This document shows positions 1 through 11,228 of a DNA stretch of 64,000 nt, piece after piece. The DNA is from Corythucha ciliata (Eukaryota > Arthropoda > Insecta > Hemiptera > Tingidae): assembly GCA_038030265.1 (NCBI GenBank), contig CM075943.1, positions 9,486,001-9,550,000 of the forward strand, written 5' to 3'. Both the position numbers and the translations under genes were made by a program. The notes beneath the pieces are model-generated. The model worked only from the letters and a program-made list of their open reading frames with translations. It did not search any database and had not been told where the DNA came from. The stretch's first letter is position 1. Each line of letters begins with the position of its first letter.

Positions 1-2400
1 CAAACTTGATTGAGCTGATCTGTTTTTATGATGGACCTCTTGCCCACCTATGGACATCTCTAGCGCGCGTGCGGTACCGTCAGTCGTTTTTTTTTTCAAA
101 CTATGGGGTTTATTTTTTTATTATTAGTATTATTTTAAGGCCCGATTTCACCAACTTCTTGAACCACGATCAACAACTAATCTCGATTACAATGTGAACA
201 CAATGTATTATAAAAATTATTTTGGCGTGTATTCTTGCATCAAGTGCCGCTCGTTTACTTATTTGTGAACTACGTGCGAACACGACAAGGGTTTGAAAGT
301 TGCATTTAGGAGTTGTGATGGGGAAAACCAACATCCAGCCCCCCACTCACCTCTCCCCTTGGAGATTCACGTTTGTTTGGCTTTTTTAAAGCTTCGTTTA
401 GCAACAACAACAACAGCAAGAAATGTGAAAAGTTTAAAAAAGCGTTCAACTTCAGGCGCTTATCTGTCTAAGCTCCCCCAAGGATTACGCCGCTGTCAAG
501 TGTCAGCCAGACCACTAAAAAGACTTTTCTACTAACATTCAAGTTTTAGCCCTATTTTAAAGCTGGTTTGCACCGGGTTAAAATGATGGTTGGAAGGGGT
601 GGAGGGAGGGGCTCGGTGTGCCGTCATTTTTTCCTCTCTTTTTATCCCTTCCACTCAGAACTCATTCCTAACCCTGTGAGATAAATAAACGAGAAGAAAT
701 GAGAAAGAATTTTTATAGATAAATGAACGTAGAAAGTGGCGGGGAAGGGATCCATTTCTCAGGGGTTTTAACGTTGACGCTAAAAAAAGGGTCAACTCTT
801 GCTCTTGTTATAACTTTTATGATTTACCTTGAAATATCATTTATTGTTCTCCATGTACACTTGTTAGGCCTACTGGCGCAAATAATATTTTTCACGCATG
901 ACTCTCTTCTCTGGTAGACTACAAGTGAGCGTTTGAACAGTTGACCGATGAAAGGGATTCAAAATTTAATCGGTAAATTTCCAGGTGGCCCTCCTCAGGC
1001 TGTTAATTTAACACAGCCGAATACAAACACCACTTCCACAAGTTATAATCACGAAAAACATCATTCAACAAGGTCAACATCGGTGAGCCAGTTGTCAGAT
1101 AATTAAAGATATTCTTGAGAAGACGTACAATAAAGCACAGAACCCACTGGAATCCTTTTAATTAGGGAAGAGAAAAAGCCTGTTTCCAAGAATCTTCAAC
1201 ATTCAAGAAAAAGTTCTTGGAGGTCGAAGACGACGTAATACCCTCCAGGAAGACGTAACTTCACGACTGTCTACTTATTAACAATTCCTTTCTACGAGAC
1301 TGCACTAACACTTTATTTCGAAGACAAAACGTTCATTGAGCTTTCTTTGAAGAAACAACCCGTGCGGCGTTGACGGTAGTAGAGACATTGAAGGATCTTG
1401 TGAAAAGCCAGACCAAAGGAAATAGGCATTGCGGTGAGGGGTGGGGGTGGGGGGGGTTATAAATAGGAAAAGAAGGTTGGTGTGAGTGTATGGTGGGGGG
1501 GAAGGGTTGTACAACTCGCAAAGGTTGTAGAGTAGGAGGTAACTGCGTCTGTGGGTGCTTCTCTCGAAGCCTGTAATTTCGAAGAGCTTGGCTGAGGCAA
1601 AGCTCAAATAAACTTGGCCCCCATCCATCCTATGAATACTAAATTTCCGCATTGACTACTTAAGAGCGATAGTGATGGAATGGCAACGAGTGACTAGTGT
1701 TGGTGATGATCGGGGGGGGGGGCTAAGGCGTAAGGGAGAATGATAGAAGCTTTGGACTCCGAAAGGCTCCTCAGTCCTCATCTTCAAAACTCCTCTCTTT
1801 CAATTCGACCCTAATTAGAGCGGTTATACAACTTCTCCGTAATAACGAGAAAATCTTATCCAGTCAACTTCAAATAAGTCAAAAAGAATCTTCAAAGCTA
1901 GTTATTGCGGAAATCCTTCTTTGGTTTAATGATAACCATGGTATCATGTATTTTAACTAGCGCATTGAGTGCATTCCACGGGAAATCAAAAACTTTCCGA
2001 ATATTTGATTGTTTCAACGGAAAGAAAACACCAAAAAAGCAAAAACAGCAATTATAACTTCGCTTTATGAGAGGAACTTTTTTTGGACGTTTGGTGGCGA
2101 AGAATATTCGTTTTTACTCATCCGATAAATAATTTAAAGTTTGGTTTCACATCGCAGAAGGAAACCCCATAATGTCTAACTTGACGTTGATTCGCAACAA
2201 TCCGCCCGTTGCACTGTAGGAGAGATGGGTAGAATCTTGGCGGAATAGTTTTTTCATCGTTTTAGTTCAACATCACTGATGCTTAAGACCTCGATAGACT
2301 CGCCTGAAGCATCACGTCAGCATTTCAATGCGTTTGATAAGTGACAGGATAGCAGCTAAAATTTCCGCCGGCTTCAGCCTGAACTAAGCCAGCTTTAAAC
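1..2400. other. No gene recognised
   Basis: Reading frames here are short, mostly lack an ATG and resemble no family I know. A G-rich stretch lies at about 1435-1510 and short T or G runs are scattered. I see no tRNA, splice-supported exon or transposon end. Confidence 0.5.
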
Positions 2401-2529
2401 TGTCAGGTAAGTCTCATTAGCTCAAAATAAGAATAATTTTCTTTCTGAACTTTTATTTTTTTTTTTTTTCAACTTTAATTTAGGTGATGTCATGTCTTCT
2501 TCCATTTAACATGGTCGCACGAATCGTCT

Positions 2530-2660
2530 ACTGTTTAGCCATTATTCAAGGACTGAAGGCTCAGTTTGCCTATTTTAAAAGCACGAATGGTAAGTTTGGC
2601 GATTTTTAGAGCGCGATGAGCCGCAGTCAAGCAATTTTACAGCCCACCTTAATTGCGAAA
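2530..2660 (+). repeat. Small patch of degenerate ~30-bp repeat
   Basis: Units of the form 'GCACGAATGGTAAGTTTGGC' followed by a T-rich block recur two or three times. The same family forms the larger field at 6590-7680, so this is an outlying patch. No coding content. Confidence 0.45.
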
Positions 2661-3109
2661 ATTTCTACCCGAAAAAAACGAAGATTCAACGAAAATTGCG
2701 GGAGAAGCAGGATTTGGAGTGTGATAAAAAGGGGAACATGGAAGTATCGTGTGGTCCTCCTCACACGGGGGACCAAATCTTTTCATAAACGATGTTGTTT
2801 TTTTAAACGGACATTTTAAAGGCCCGAAACCAGGAAAAGCCATGAAGGGACGCACCCGTTTTTTGCCACTTGCCTCCTTGCCCGAGGACCACGGTAGACC
2901 GCCTTGGGGGTTGAGAAAATTGGCCGAAATGGCAAGGCCAAACGGTCATTTATGACAATGCTATGATAGTTCCCTTTGGTGCATTTGGATCGGTGGTACC
3001 TAACTACCAGAACCGTGGAGAGAACATTCGAGAACAGGGACAAAACTCAATGAGGCCCTTCCACCTGGGTGAGTAATAGACCCAGTGCCACACTCGCTTC
3101 TTTCTCGAA

Positions 3110-5880
3110 AGACCAACATATAAAACCATAGTGAAGCTCCAATCGCGGCCAAAATCAAAAATACCCAAAGAACGCCCCAATACAGTACAATGACTCCATA
3201 AGGCCCAACCAAAGCCATGGTTCAACCTCAGCAAAGCTGTAATTGCAGTAGAAACTTAAACAACAGCAACGTCACAAGCACAAAGAAAGCCCGGCCACAG
3301 CCAAGATCCAACCACCACAAGGTCCAACCACTGCGAAAGTCCAACCACAGCAAAGCTCAACCACAGCGAACGTCGAAACACAACAAATGTCTAACCACAG
3401 CAAAGCTCAACCACAACAAAGGTCCAACCACTGCAAAAGTCCAACCACAGCAAAGGTCGAACCGCAGCAAAGGTCCAAGCACTGCAAAGGTCGAACCGCA
3501 GCAAAGGTCCAAGCACTGCAAAGGTCCAAGCACTGCAAAGGGCCAACCACAGCAAAGGTCCAACCACTGCAAGGATCTAACCACAGCAAAGGTCCAACCA
3601 CTGCAAAGGTCTCACCACAGCAAAGGACCAACCACTGCGAAAGTCCAACCACAGCAAAGGTCTCACCACAGCAAAGGTCCAACCACTGCGAAAGTCCAAC
3701 CACAGGGTAGGTCTAACCACAGCAAAGCTCAACCACAGCAAAGGTCCAACCACTGCAAAGGTCTCACCACAGCAAAGGTCCAACCACTGCGAAAGTCCAA
3801 CCACAGCAAAGCTCAACCACAGCGAACGTCCAAACACAACAAATGTCTAACCACAGCAAAGCTCAACCACAACAAAGGTCCAACCTCTGCAAAAGTCCAA
3901 CCACAGCAAAGGTCCAAGCACAGCAAAGGTCCAAGCACTGCAAAGGGCCAACCACAGCAAAGGTCCAACCACAGGAAAGGTCTAACCACAGCAAAGCTCA
4001 ACCACAGTAAAGGTCTAACCACTGCAAATGGCCAACCACAGCAAAGGTCCAACCACAGGAAAGGTCTAACCACAGCAAAGGTCCAACCACAGGAAAGGTC
4101 TAACCACAGCAAAGCTCAACCACAGTAAAGGTCTAACCACTGCAAAGCTCAACCACAACAAAGGTCCAACCTCTGCAAAAGTCCAACCACAGCAAAGGTA
4201 CAAGCACTGCAAAGGGCCAACCACAGCAAAGGTCAAACCACAGCAAAGGTCCAATCACAGGAAAGGTCTAACCACAGCAAAGCTCAACCACAATAAAGGT
4301 CTAACCACTGCAAGGATCTAACCACAGCAAAGCTCAACCACAGCGAACGTCCAAACACAACAAATGTCTAATCACAGCAAAGCTCAACCACAACAAAGGT
4401 CCAACCTCTGCAAAAGTCCAACAACAGCAAAGGTCCAACCACTGCAAAGGGCCAACCACAGCAAAGGTCCAACCACAGGAAAGGTCCAACCACTGCAAGG
4501 ATCTAACCACAGTAAAGGTCAAACCACTGCAAGGATCTAACCACAGCAAAGCTCAACCACAGCAAAGGTCCAACCACAGGAAAGGTCTAACCACAGCAAA
4601 GCTCAACCACAGCAAAGGTCCAACCACAGCAAAGGTCCAACCACTGCAAAGCTCAACCACAACAAAGGTCCAACCACTGCAAAAGTCCAACCACAGCAAA
4701 GGTCGAACCGCAGCAAAGGTCCAAGCACTGCAAAGGTCGAACCGCAGCCAAGGTCCAAGCACTGCAAAGGTCCAAGCACTGCAAAGGGCCAACCACAGCA
4801 AAGGTCCAACCACTGCAAGGATCTAACCACAGCAAAGCTAAACCACAGCAAAGGTCCAACCACTGCAAAGGTCTCACCACAGCAAAGGTCCAACCACTGC
4901 GAAAGTCCAACCACAGCAAAGCTCAACCACAGCGAACGTACAAACACAACAAATATCTAACCACAGCAAAGCTCAACCACAACAAAGGTCCAACCACTGC
5001 AAAGGTCCAACCACAGGAAAGGTCTAACCACAGCAAAGCTCAACCACAGCAAAGGTCCAACCACAGGAAAGGTCTAACCACAGCAAAGCTCAACCACAGC
5101 AAAGGTCCAACCGCAGCAAAGGTCCAACCACTGCAAAGCTCAACCACAACAAAGGTCCAACCACTGCAAAAGTCCAACCACAGCAAAGGTCGAACCGCAG
5201 CAAAGGTCCAAGCACTGCAAAGGTCGAACCGCAGCCAAGGTCCAAGCACTGCAAAGGTCCAAGCACTGCAAAGGGCCAACCACAGCAAAGGTCCAACCAC
5301 TGCAAGGATCTAACCACAGCAAAGCTAAACCACAGCAAAGGTCCAACCACTGCAAAGGTCTCACCACAGCAAAGGTCCAACCACCGAGAAAGTCCAACCA
5401 CAGCAAAGCTCAACCACAGCGAACGTACAAACACAACAAATGTCTAACCACAGCAAAGCTCAACCACAACAAAGGTCCAACCACTGCAAAGGTCCAACCA
5501 CAGGAAAGGTCTAACCACAGCAAAGCTCAACCACAGCAAAGGTCCAAACAAAACAAATCTCTAACCACAGCAAAGCTCAACCACAACAAAGGGCCAACCA
5601 CAGCAAAGGTCCAACCACAGGAAAGGTCTAACCGCAGCAAAGGTCCAACCACTGCAAAGGGCCAACCACAGCAAAGGTCCAACCACAGGAAAGGTCCAAC
5701 CACTGCAAGGATCTAACCACAGCAAAGCTAAACCACAGCAAAGGTCCAACCACTGCAAAGGGCCAACCACAGCAAAGGTCCAACCACAGCAAAGGTCTAA
5801 CCAGAGCTAAGCACCAAAGCGCAGTAAAAGCTCCAAATACAACGAAGACCCAACCATTACAAATCTCTAACTACAGTTGA
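3110..5880. repeat. 17-bp minisatellite array
   Basis: About 2.6 kb is built from a 17-bp unit, consensus AAAGGTCCAACCACAGC, with variants AAAGGTCTAACCACAGC and AAAGGTCCAACCACTGC and a 16-bp form AAAGCTCAACCACAGC. The core is about 3285-5810 and units decay at both edges. Neither the unit nor its complement creates a stop codon, and 17 is not a multiple of three. Any frame therefore cycles through all three phases and reads as a 17-residue protein repeat on either strand. This explains the long overlapping open frames here, including one of 303 codons at 3217-4128. I treat these as artefacts of the repeat, not genes. Confidence 0.95.
4553..5530. repeat. Higher-order duplication of the minisatellite (487-bp unit)
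   Basis: The stretch from about 4553 to 5039 recurs almost exactly from 5040 with a fixed shift of 487 bases. Looser versions of the same variant order occur earlier. The rare variant GCGAACGT marks them at 3366, 3822, 4343, 4932 and 5419, giving spacings of 456, 521, 589 and 487 bases. The spacings differ by roughly whole numbers of the 17-bp unit, as expected from unequal exchange. Confidence 0.85.
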
Positions 5881-6589
5881 GCTCCCAGTAAAGCTTTCCC
5901 TTTTTTTTATTTCTTTTCTTGGCAAAAATGTGACGTTCCTGAAGTTTCATATAATTATTTGTATGCTTAGTGTGAAGCTTAAGGTCATAGGGACAAGTTC
6001 GCTTGCGTCCCCCTAGGGGGGGGGGGTCGTGCTTCCAGGTTGAGAATCACTGTTCTAGAAGGTCGGCTCCGGAAAGTTTTTCCCGCGTAGTTTGGTCTAA
6101 ATGTGTACAAAATTACTACGTCGTTATTAGGCCTTATCGAAATAGGTCCAAATTGCACCCGAGAGTGGCATCGGGCACCCCTGGAAAAGCTCACCTCTCA
6201 ACCCAATTACCTCGCTTGTCACATATTGGCAAAAATTCCTTTTTCGACGAGTTCTATGCGCATTCTATTCTCCTGGCAATTGGGGAACCATAGTCTTCTC
6301 AAAAATGACGATTTTGCCCGTTTTTTGAAGTGGAATGTGTTGATTTTCCATCATTCGTATTAGGAGAACGTAATGTGGTAGGAACTCGGCTTCCGTCTAA
6401 AATTCTTTCGTCTACGAGCTCCCTAAAAATTCTATTCTCCTGGTCATTGGAGGGGGAGGGGGGCACATCTTGACGAAAACGATGATTTTGCCCCTTTTTT
6501 TCAATTGGAATGCGGCGATTTTCCATCTTTGCATCAGGAGAATATGACGTGCCAGGTGTTCGGCACCAGAAAACATTTTTCCACGTGGT
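5881..6589. other. Non-coding spacer with a possible hAT end
   Basis: No gene is recognisable. At 6038-6052 the complement reads CAGTGATTCTCAACC, which resembles terminal inverted repeats of many hAT elements. Only this one end is visible and no partner or 8-bp duplication was found. A G11 run lies at about 6016-6026. Two diverged copies of a sequence around 'TTTTGCCCNTTTTTT..GGAATG' (about 6310-6360 and 6490-6530) suggest an older local repeat. Confidence 0.3.
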
Positions 6590-7680
6590 TTTAGACTTTT
6601 AGAGCGCGAATTTATAGCAATAACAGGCCATTTCCAAGATGAAAATTGCCAGTTTTGCAATTTCTAGGGCACGAATAGTCAGTTTAGACATTTTCAAGGC
6701 GTGAAGGCTCAGTTTTGACATTTATGACGTGCTCGTTTCACACATACGTGGTTTCCCGAGGCGCGGTTGCTATGCGGCGCGATCGCGGAGGGTGCCTCAC
6801 ATGTTGTGTGAACCGAAAAACCCCACCGAACCGCTGCCGCATAGAAACCGAAGAGTTATCGCTTTCCACCCCTCGCCCCCCCTGTGCCGCGCGAATCCAC
6901 ACCACTTTGAAACCGCGCCGCGTGGAACCGCGTATGTGTGAAACGAGCCTATAAGGCCTTTTCAAAGCGCGAGTCTTCAGTTTAACTTTTTCTAGGCCAC
7001 AAACATGTTTGAGTCATTTTGGTACATTTTATAGGGCGTGAGTAGCCCGTGCCATATTCTCAAGACACGAATGCATAGTCGGGTTTCCTTTTTAGGGAGC
7101 AAACGGTCAGTTTTGGCGTTTTTAGAGCGGGAATAGCCAGTTTGGCCATTTTTCAGAGTGCGGGATTAAGCATTTTATCCATTTTCCAGATGCGAATGTT
7201 CAGTTTGTTAACCATTTTCAGGGGAGGAAGAGGAATTGTCTGTTTAGGTATTTTCAAGGAGCAAATTGTTTGTTTGGCTTCATTTTTAGGGGACGTAGAG
7301 CCATTTTTCCCCAGTATATGGCTTGAATGGCCCCAGCTTGGCCGTTTTCAGGGCTCATTGAGTCGGTTGTGTCAATCATAGGACGTAAAAGCGTGAATAG
7401 TTCGACGTCAAGCCAAGGCGAGACCGGTAAGTTTGGCATTTTTTGAAGCGCGAATTGTCAATTTTGCTTTTTTGGAGCACGAATTACCCGTTGAGGTAAT
7501 TTTGGGGCGGAAATTACCAGATAATTCATATTTGGGGCTCCTAAAGTAATTTTGGGAATTTTTAGAGCTGGAATCACCAGTATTGGCTGTTTTTAGCGCA
7601 CCAATTAGCCAAGACACCAAATGGTCAGTTTGTTCATTTTTTGGCTCGTGAGTTGTCGATTTAGCCAATGTTTTTCGTTA
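6590..7680 (+). repeat. Degenerate ~30-36 bp tandem repeat field
   Basis: Units pair a T-rich block with a short GC-containing block: approximately 'CATTTTTAGAGCGCGAAT' followed by 'GTCAGTTTGG'. At least twenty diverged units follow one another in one orientation, interrupted by the MITE at 6731-6948. Spacing is about 30-36 bases. No open frame of note follows the repeat, so I annotate it as non-coding tandem repeat. Confidence 0.7.
6731..6948. mobile_element. GC-rich foldback MITE
   Basis: The element begins GCTCGTTTCACACATACG and ends with its complement. The first 38 bases match the inverted last 38 at 34 positions. The interior is far more GC-rich than the flanks. The inverted ends explain why similar short peptides appear on both strands. 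No coding capacity. A target-site duplication could not be fixed. Confidence 0.7.
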
Positions 7681-7822
7681 ATTCCAGTTTTTTGTGCCCA
7701 TAGCGTCGGTGATATCGTATCGCTCCAGTGTGAACGTCCCCTTATATGTTTACTTCTTTAATTTACCACGCTTCAATTATAACTTAACCACGCAAAGACC
7801 AAAAGAAGGATATTGATGCTCA

Positions 7823-9364
7823 TTAATTATTTACAGGAGATCGTTTTTCTTCCACGTTATCGTTCGCGGCGGTATTTTCACGAGTATAAACTCTGTAGTC
7901 CTTCATCGACGGTGTTTCCTCTTCTGAATGAATTCTGACAGGTCCACTAGCGTCGTCGTTGAATAAATTTGAGTCCGACTCCGAAACTAGAGACACAGTT
8001 TTTTCCACACTGGCCAATTCTGGTTTGCCAGGTACAAACCGTTTCTTAACTATGGGACTCGGCATTTCTTTTTCCTTTCTGGGCTGACTTAGATCGTAAC
8101 GGTGACGGGATTCTGTCAATCGGAAAACTGTCCACATCGCGACAAGCATTTTTCTCTCTTGCTCGACATCTTGATCCTCGAGAGGATCAAAATATTTTAT
8201 GTCGAAATCACGAGGTTCATTTTCTCTTCTTCGTGGGACTACGTCGAGAGAGCCGGACAAGTCTTCGTTAGGTTTATTGACAAAAGACGGTCTTTTGGCG
8301 ACCAACTGGGCAAAGCTTTCGTCATTTTTGACAGAAGACTCGCTCAGAGTCATCATTGGATCAAAACGCTTCCTGTCATATCCTAGAATCCCTAGTTTTA
8401 TATTCGCCTTATCGAAATATTCTTCCCTACCACATAGGGCCATTTCTATAGCTAAGAAATAAGAAGCGGTGTCTCTAGAGAGTCTGTGTCCATCCATGCC
8501 AATATTTTTTAAATTAATATTTCTCGGAGATCTGTACAAATCGCGAAGCAAAGGATTTTTACTTTGGAGGGTTGGCATGACGAAATCGTGTTCTAGAATG
8601 CTCATCTCTAATTTGGTTATGCCGTATTTTTTCATTCTGTTCTCTCTTTGGCAACCCACACGGAATAATCTACTGACCTCTTCGGCTATCACGGGATTAT
8701 TTCTTTCTAGTAGGGCAACCTCGACGAGTCTCTGGGCGAAACTGTACAAGAGTTCGTACAGCATGATATCACGGGTTCCGGACGACCCTTTTTTTGAAAA
8801 AGCGAAATGATGAAATCTTTTGCTATCGTCCATACCCAGCAAAAGTCTTGTATAGTTACGGACCACTATAAATCTCAGATCCGACAAAGTCTCCCGCCAA
8901 ACAGCTTCCCGTTTTTCATTTATTGGATGCCTCAACTTGAACCGTTTCGCTTCATTCCTCGCTAAAACGACGCGCCAAGTGTCGACAAAATATTGCATGT
9001 ACAACAGAAGCGAGCGAAGAAGTCGATCGACGGCCGGGTGATAGAAAAAAGTGATAAACTCGGGCGGAATGTCAACGAGAGACGTGAACATGACAACGTC
9101 CTTGACGTCATTCAACGTGACGACGACTCGACCCGGTGTTTTGGCTCTTTGAAAATACTCGGTGAACAAATGAGCGTGGTAGTTGTCAACATAATTGGAA
9201 AAAGTCGCCTGAATTGTTCGTCGTTTTTCTACTTTAGCCAGCGAGCTTTCCGGTCTGACCGCTTCTAATTTTAGACGACGACGATGAGGACGGTAAAAGT
9301 AGATGTTGTCCGTCTCCTTGAGCCAAACAAATCGTCCATCAAGGTCTCCCTCTTTCCAGTTCAT
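7823..9364 (-). CDS. PPP1R36-like protein phosphatase 1 regulatory subunit
   Basis: An intact 513-codon frame from a true ATG to TAA, with no introns. It resembles the PPP1R36 family (PP1 inhibitor-like), known from vertebrates as a regulatory subunit of protein phosphatase 1 expressed mainly in testis. Family-like features in order: a tryptophan-containing N-terminus (residues 1-25), a V-T-L-N-D-V-K-D-V segment (about 82-90), DIPPEFITFF (98-107), a hydrophobic LLLYMQYF helix (119-126), YTRLLLGM (171-178) and EEVSRLFR (228-235). The last third is acidic and low in structure. Human PPP1R36 is somewhat shorter, about 420 residues as I recall it. I do not see a convincing RVxF PP1-docking motif. 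Base composition is ordinary and no transposon frame overlaps. The match comes from remembered family motifs, not a search, so the assignment is probable. Confidence 0.72.
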   Translation of the reverse strand: MNWKEGDLDGRFVWLKETDNIYFYRPHRRRLKLEAVRPESSLAKVEKRRTIQATFSNYVDNYHAHLFTEYFQRAKTPGRVVVTLNDVKDVVMFTSLVDIPPEFITFFYHPAVDRLLRSLLLYMQYFVDTWRVVLARNEAKRFKLRHPINEKREAVWRETLSDLRFIVVRNYTRLLLGMDDSKRFHHFAFSKKGSSGTRDIMLYELLYSFAQRLVEVALLERNNPVIAEEVSRLFRVGCQRENRMKKYGITKLEMSILEHDFVMPTLQSKNPLLRDLYRSPRNINLKNIGMDGHRLSRDTASYFLAIEMALCGREEYFDKANIKLGILGYDRKRFDPMMTLSESSVKNDESFAQLVAKRPSFVNKPNEDLSGSLDVVPRRRENEPRDFDIKYFDPLEDQDVEQERKMLVAMWTVFRLTESRHRYDLSQPRKEKEMPSPIVKKRFVPGKPELASVEKTVSLVSESDSNLFNDDASGPVRIHSEEETPSMKDYRVYTRENTAANDNVEEKRSPVNN

Positions 9365-9399
9365 GTTGTACCAAAAATTAGTTGTCCACTTTTGGCCTA

Positions 9400-10181
9400 A
9401 ACTAGGTTATCACTAAAAATCGAGAAAGTATTGAATACAAACATGTGAAAAACGACCAACAGAAATAAAAACAAGGATATCACTAATGCGTGGATAAAAT
9501 AGCAGGAAAGGCGCTAATTCACAGCCATAATTGAGAGAAATATCAGCACGATACAACTAATCTGGGCCAAATATCCGTGATATTGAAATATTAGGGTCTA
9601 AATATTGATAAAATTACCGATGCCGCTATTTATTTTCGCCAATTCTGGAGGCAAATATTCGTGATATTGAAAGTTTTCTAGCCAATTACGAGCGTTTTTG
9701 CCTTTTGGGGAAAGCAGGTGATTTTTAATTTTCAGCTAAATTGCCAGTTTGTGTCTTTATTTTCACGAAATTGCAGAGTATTGGGGCTTTTCTTATCTTA
9801 TTGAGGCTTTTCTGTGGGCCGGCCCTGACTGCGCACCCTGACAGTCATAAAATTGTAACATTTTGGAGGCAATACAGTGAAATTGGGAATTTCCCGTCTG
9901 ATATTCACGGTGATACAAGTTTATAACGTGTTAATATCAGCGAAATTGCGAGTTTCTCGAGCTTTTTGTTTTTTGTTTTTTAGTTGCCGTGGGTGACGCC
10001 GCTAGACAGCTCTGACTGCGCTCTGGGCCAGGCAAATTTCACTTGGATTAAGAAAGGTCGTACATCTGAAAGTTCCGGAACTTTTGAGGCCTTTTTTGTG
10101 GCGAAGAAAGTCAAGATAATCGGCCCCAGCAGTGCCTGGAGCCTGGACGAATACTCGTTTTTTGGAATATTTACATAGTAT
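9400..10181. repeat. Degenerate repeat field, left half
   Basis: Recurring motifs such as 'CGTGATATTGAAA' and 'GAAATTGCGAGTTTCT', plus GC-rich blocks like 'CCCTGACTGCGCACCCTGAC' and 'CTCTGACTGCGCTCTGGGCC', follow one another with diverged spacing. Similar motifs resume at 13660-14110, beyond the gypsy pieces. The gypsy material therefore probably inserted into a single repeat field. No gene is supported. Confidence 0.45.
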
Positions 10182-10362
10182 TGTTGTCGTCATAACTGAT
10201 ATGCTATTATAAACAAGTGAAGTGTGTAACCTACCAGCTCGATGATTGTAAGAATGTTTGTTAGAGGCTCCTGCTACCTGATCTGTTGATATTAAAATTC
10301 GTTTTTGCTTATTATTTAAAGACTTAAATAATATACCTACAGGCCCCGCGATATCATAAACA
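10182..10362 (+). repeat. Candidate 5' LTR of gypsy fragment A
   Basis: The interval starts TGTTGTCGTC and ends ATAAACA, and is followed directly by TGGCGCAGTTG. That begins with the TGG expected of a primer-binding site and resembles the tRNA-Ser-type sites of some gypsy elements. The gag-like frame begins about 100 bases later. No 3' partner LTR was found, so the left boundary is a guess from the TG..CA rule. Confidence 0.4.
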
Positions 10363-10459
10363 TGGCGCAGTTGATGAAAAAAGAACAAGATTGGTGTTGC
10401 GCGGTGAAAAGTTCGTTTCCCAAACTTACAAGCTATAATCATTCGGGATCGCCTGCAGT

Positions 10460-11228
10460 ATGGAGTTCAAAACGCCGAGCGATTTCCACGTTGGCAGCGG
10501 GGACTTGGCGTCCAGTTTTAAGAAGATTGAAAGGGAAGTAAACATTTACTTGATAGCGACCAAAACCGACCAGAAGCCTCGCGAAGTGCAAGTTGCCCGC
10601 CTAAAAAATCTTCTCGGCAGCGAACTCAACTGTAACAGACATTGATGAATACAACGAGACTGTGGAAAGCATCTTGTCCACCCTTCGTGGAGTGTCTTCA
10701 AATTCTTCAACCGAAAGCAGTTACCAGATGAGCCTTTTGACAAGTTCTTCGCAGATCTAAAGGCTTTAATCACTGCTTGTGAGTTTGGCTCGCAGGAGGA
10801 GAAGCTGTTAAAGGCTCAGATCATCCTCGGAGTGCAGAATAAAGCCACGCAGGAGCGCTTACTGAGGGAAGACGTCACCTTTGAAAAAGTAATTCAGTAT
10901 TGTAAATCCGTCGAAGCTGCTGACTCCCATATGAGAGTGTTGACCGAACAAGAGGCAGCCGTATCTATTCACTCGACTCTTACATCACAAGAGATTCTTC
11001 AAGATCCTTCTGAAGTCAACGTCGTCACACAGAGACCCTTGAGCTCGAAGATCATCAACCGGCGCGTCCCTCAGAGTCCTCAGATTGTAAGTAAGCCCAG
11101 AATTGATTGTACACGGTGAGGATACCACCAGCCATCCTGTCACGCTTTAAATCAACGTTGTAATAATTGCAATGTCAAGAATCACTTCGCGAAAATGTGC
11201 AAAAATCGAAGACCCTCCAATCATATAA
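10460..11228 (+). pseudogene. Ty3/gypsy fragment A: broken gag
   Basis: The frame opens with ATG at 10460 and encodes a gag-like N-terminus (MEFKTPSDFHVGSGDLASSF). It is soon shifted. A second piece at 10832-11119 contains the family phrase ERLLREDVTFEKVI, and a zinc-knuckle region follows at about 11110-11220 (C-x2-C, H-x4-C spacing) with an in-frame stop at its first finger. Gag coats the element RNA in virus-like particles. This copy is interrupted by at least two frame changes and one stop and should be inactive. Confidence 0.75.

Noticed and set aside
1305..1652. A 115-codon minus-strand frame rich in Pro and His
   Set aside because: Its composition reflects the G-rich stretch on the plus strand; no domain is seen.
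3217..5770. Many overlapping long frames on both strands, up to 303 codons
   Set aside because: They follow from a stop-free 17-bp tandem unit and have no independent coding evidence.
10002..10442. A 146-codon minus-strand frame
   Set aside because: It lies across the candidate gypsy LTR and repeat field, antisense to the element, and matches nothing.
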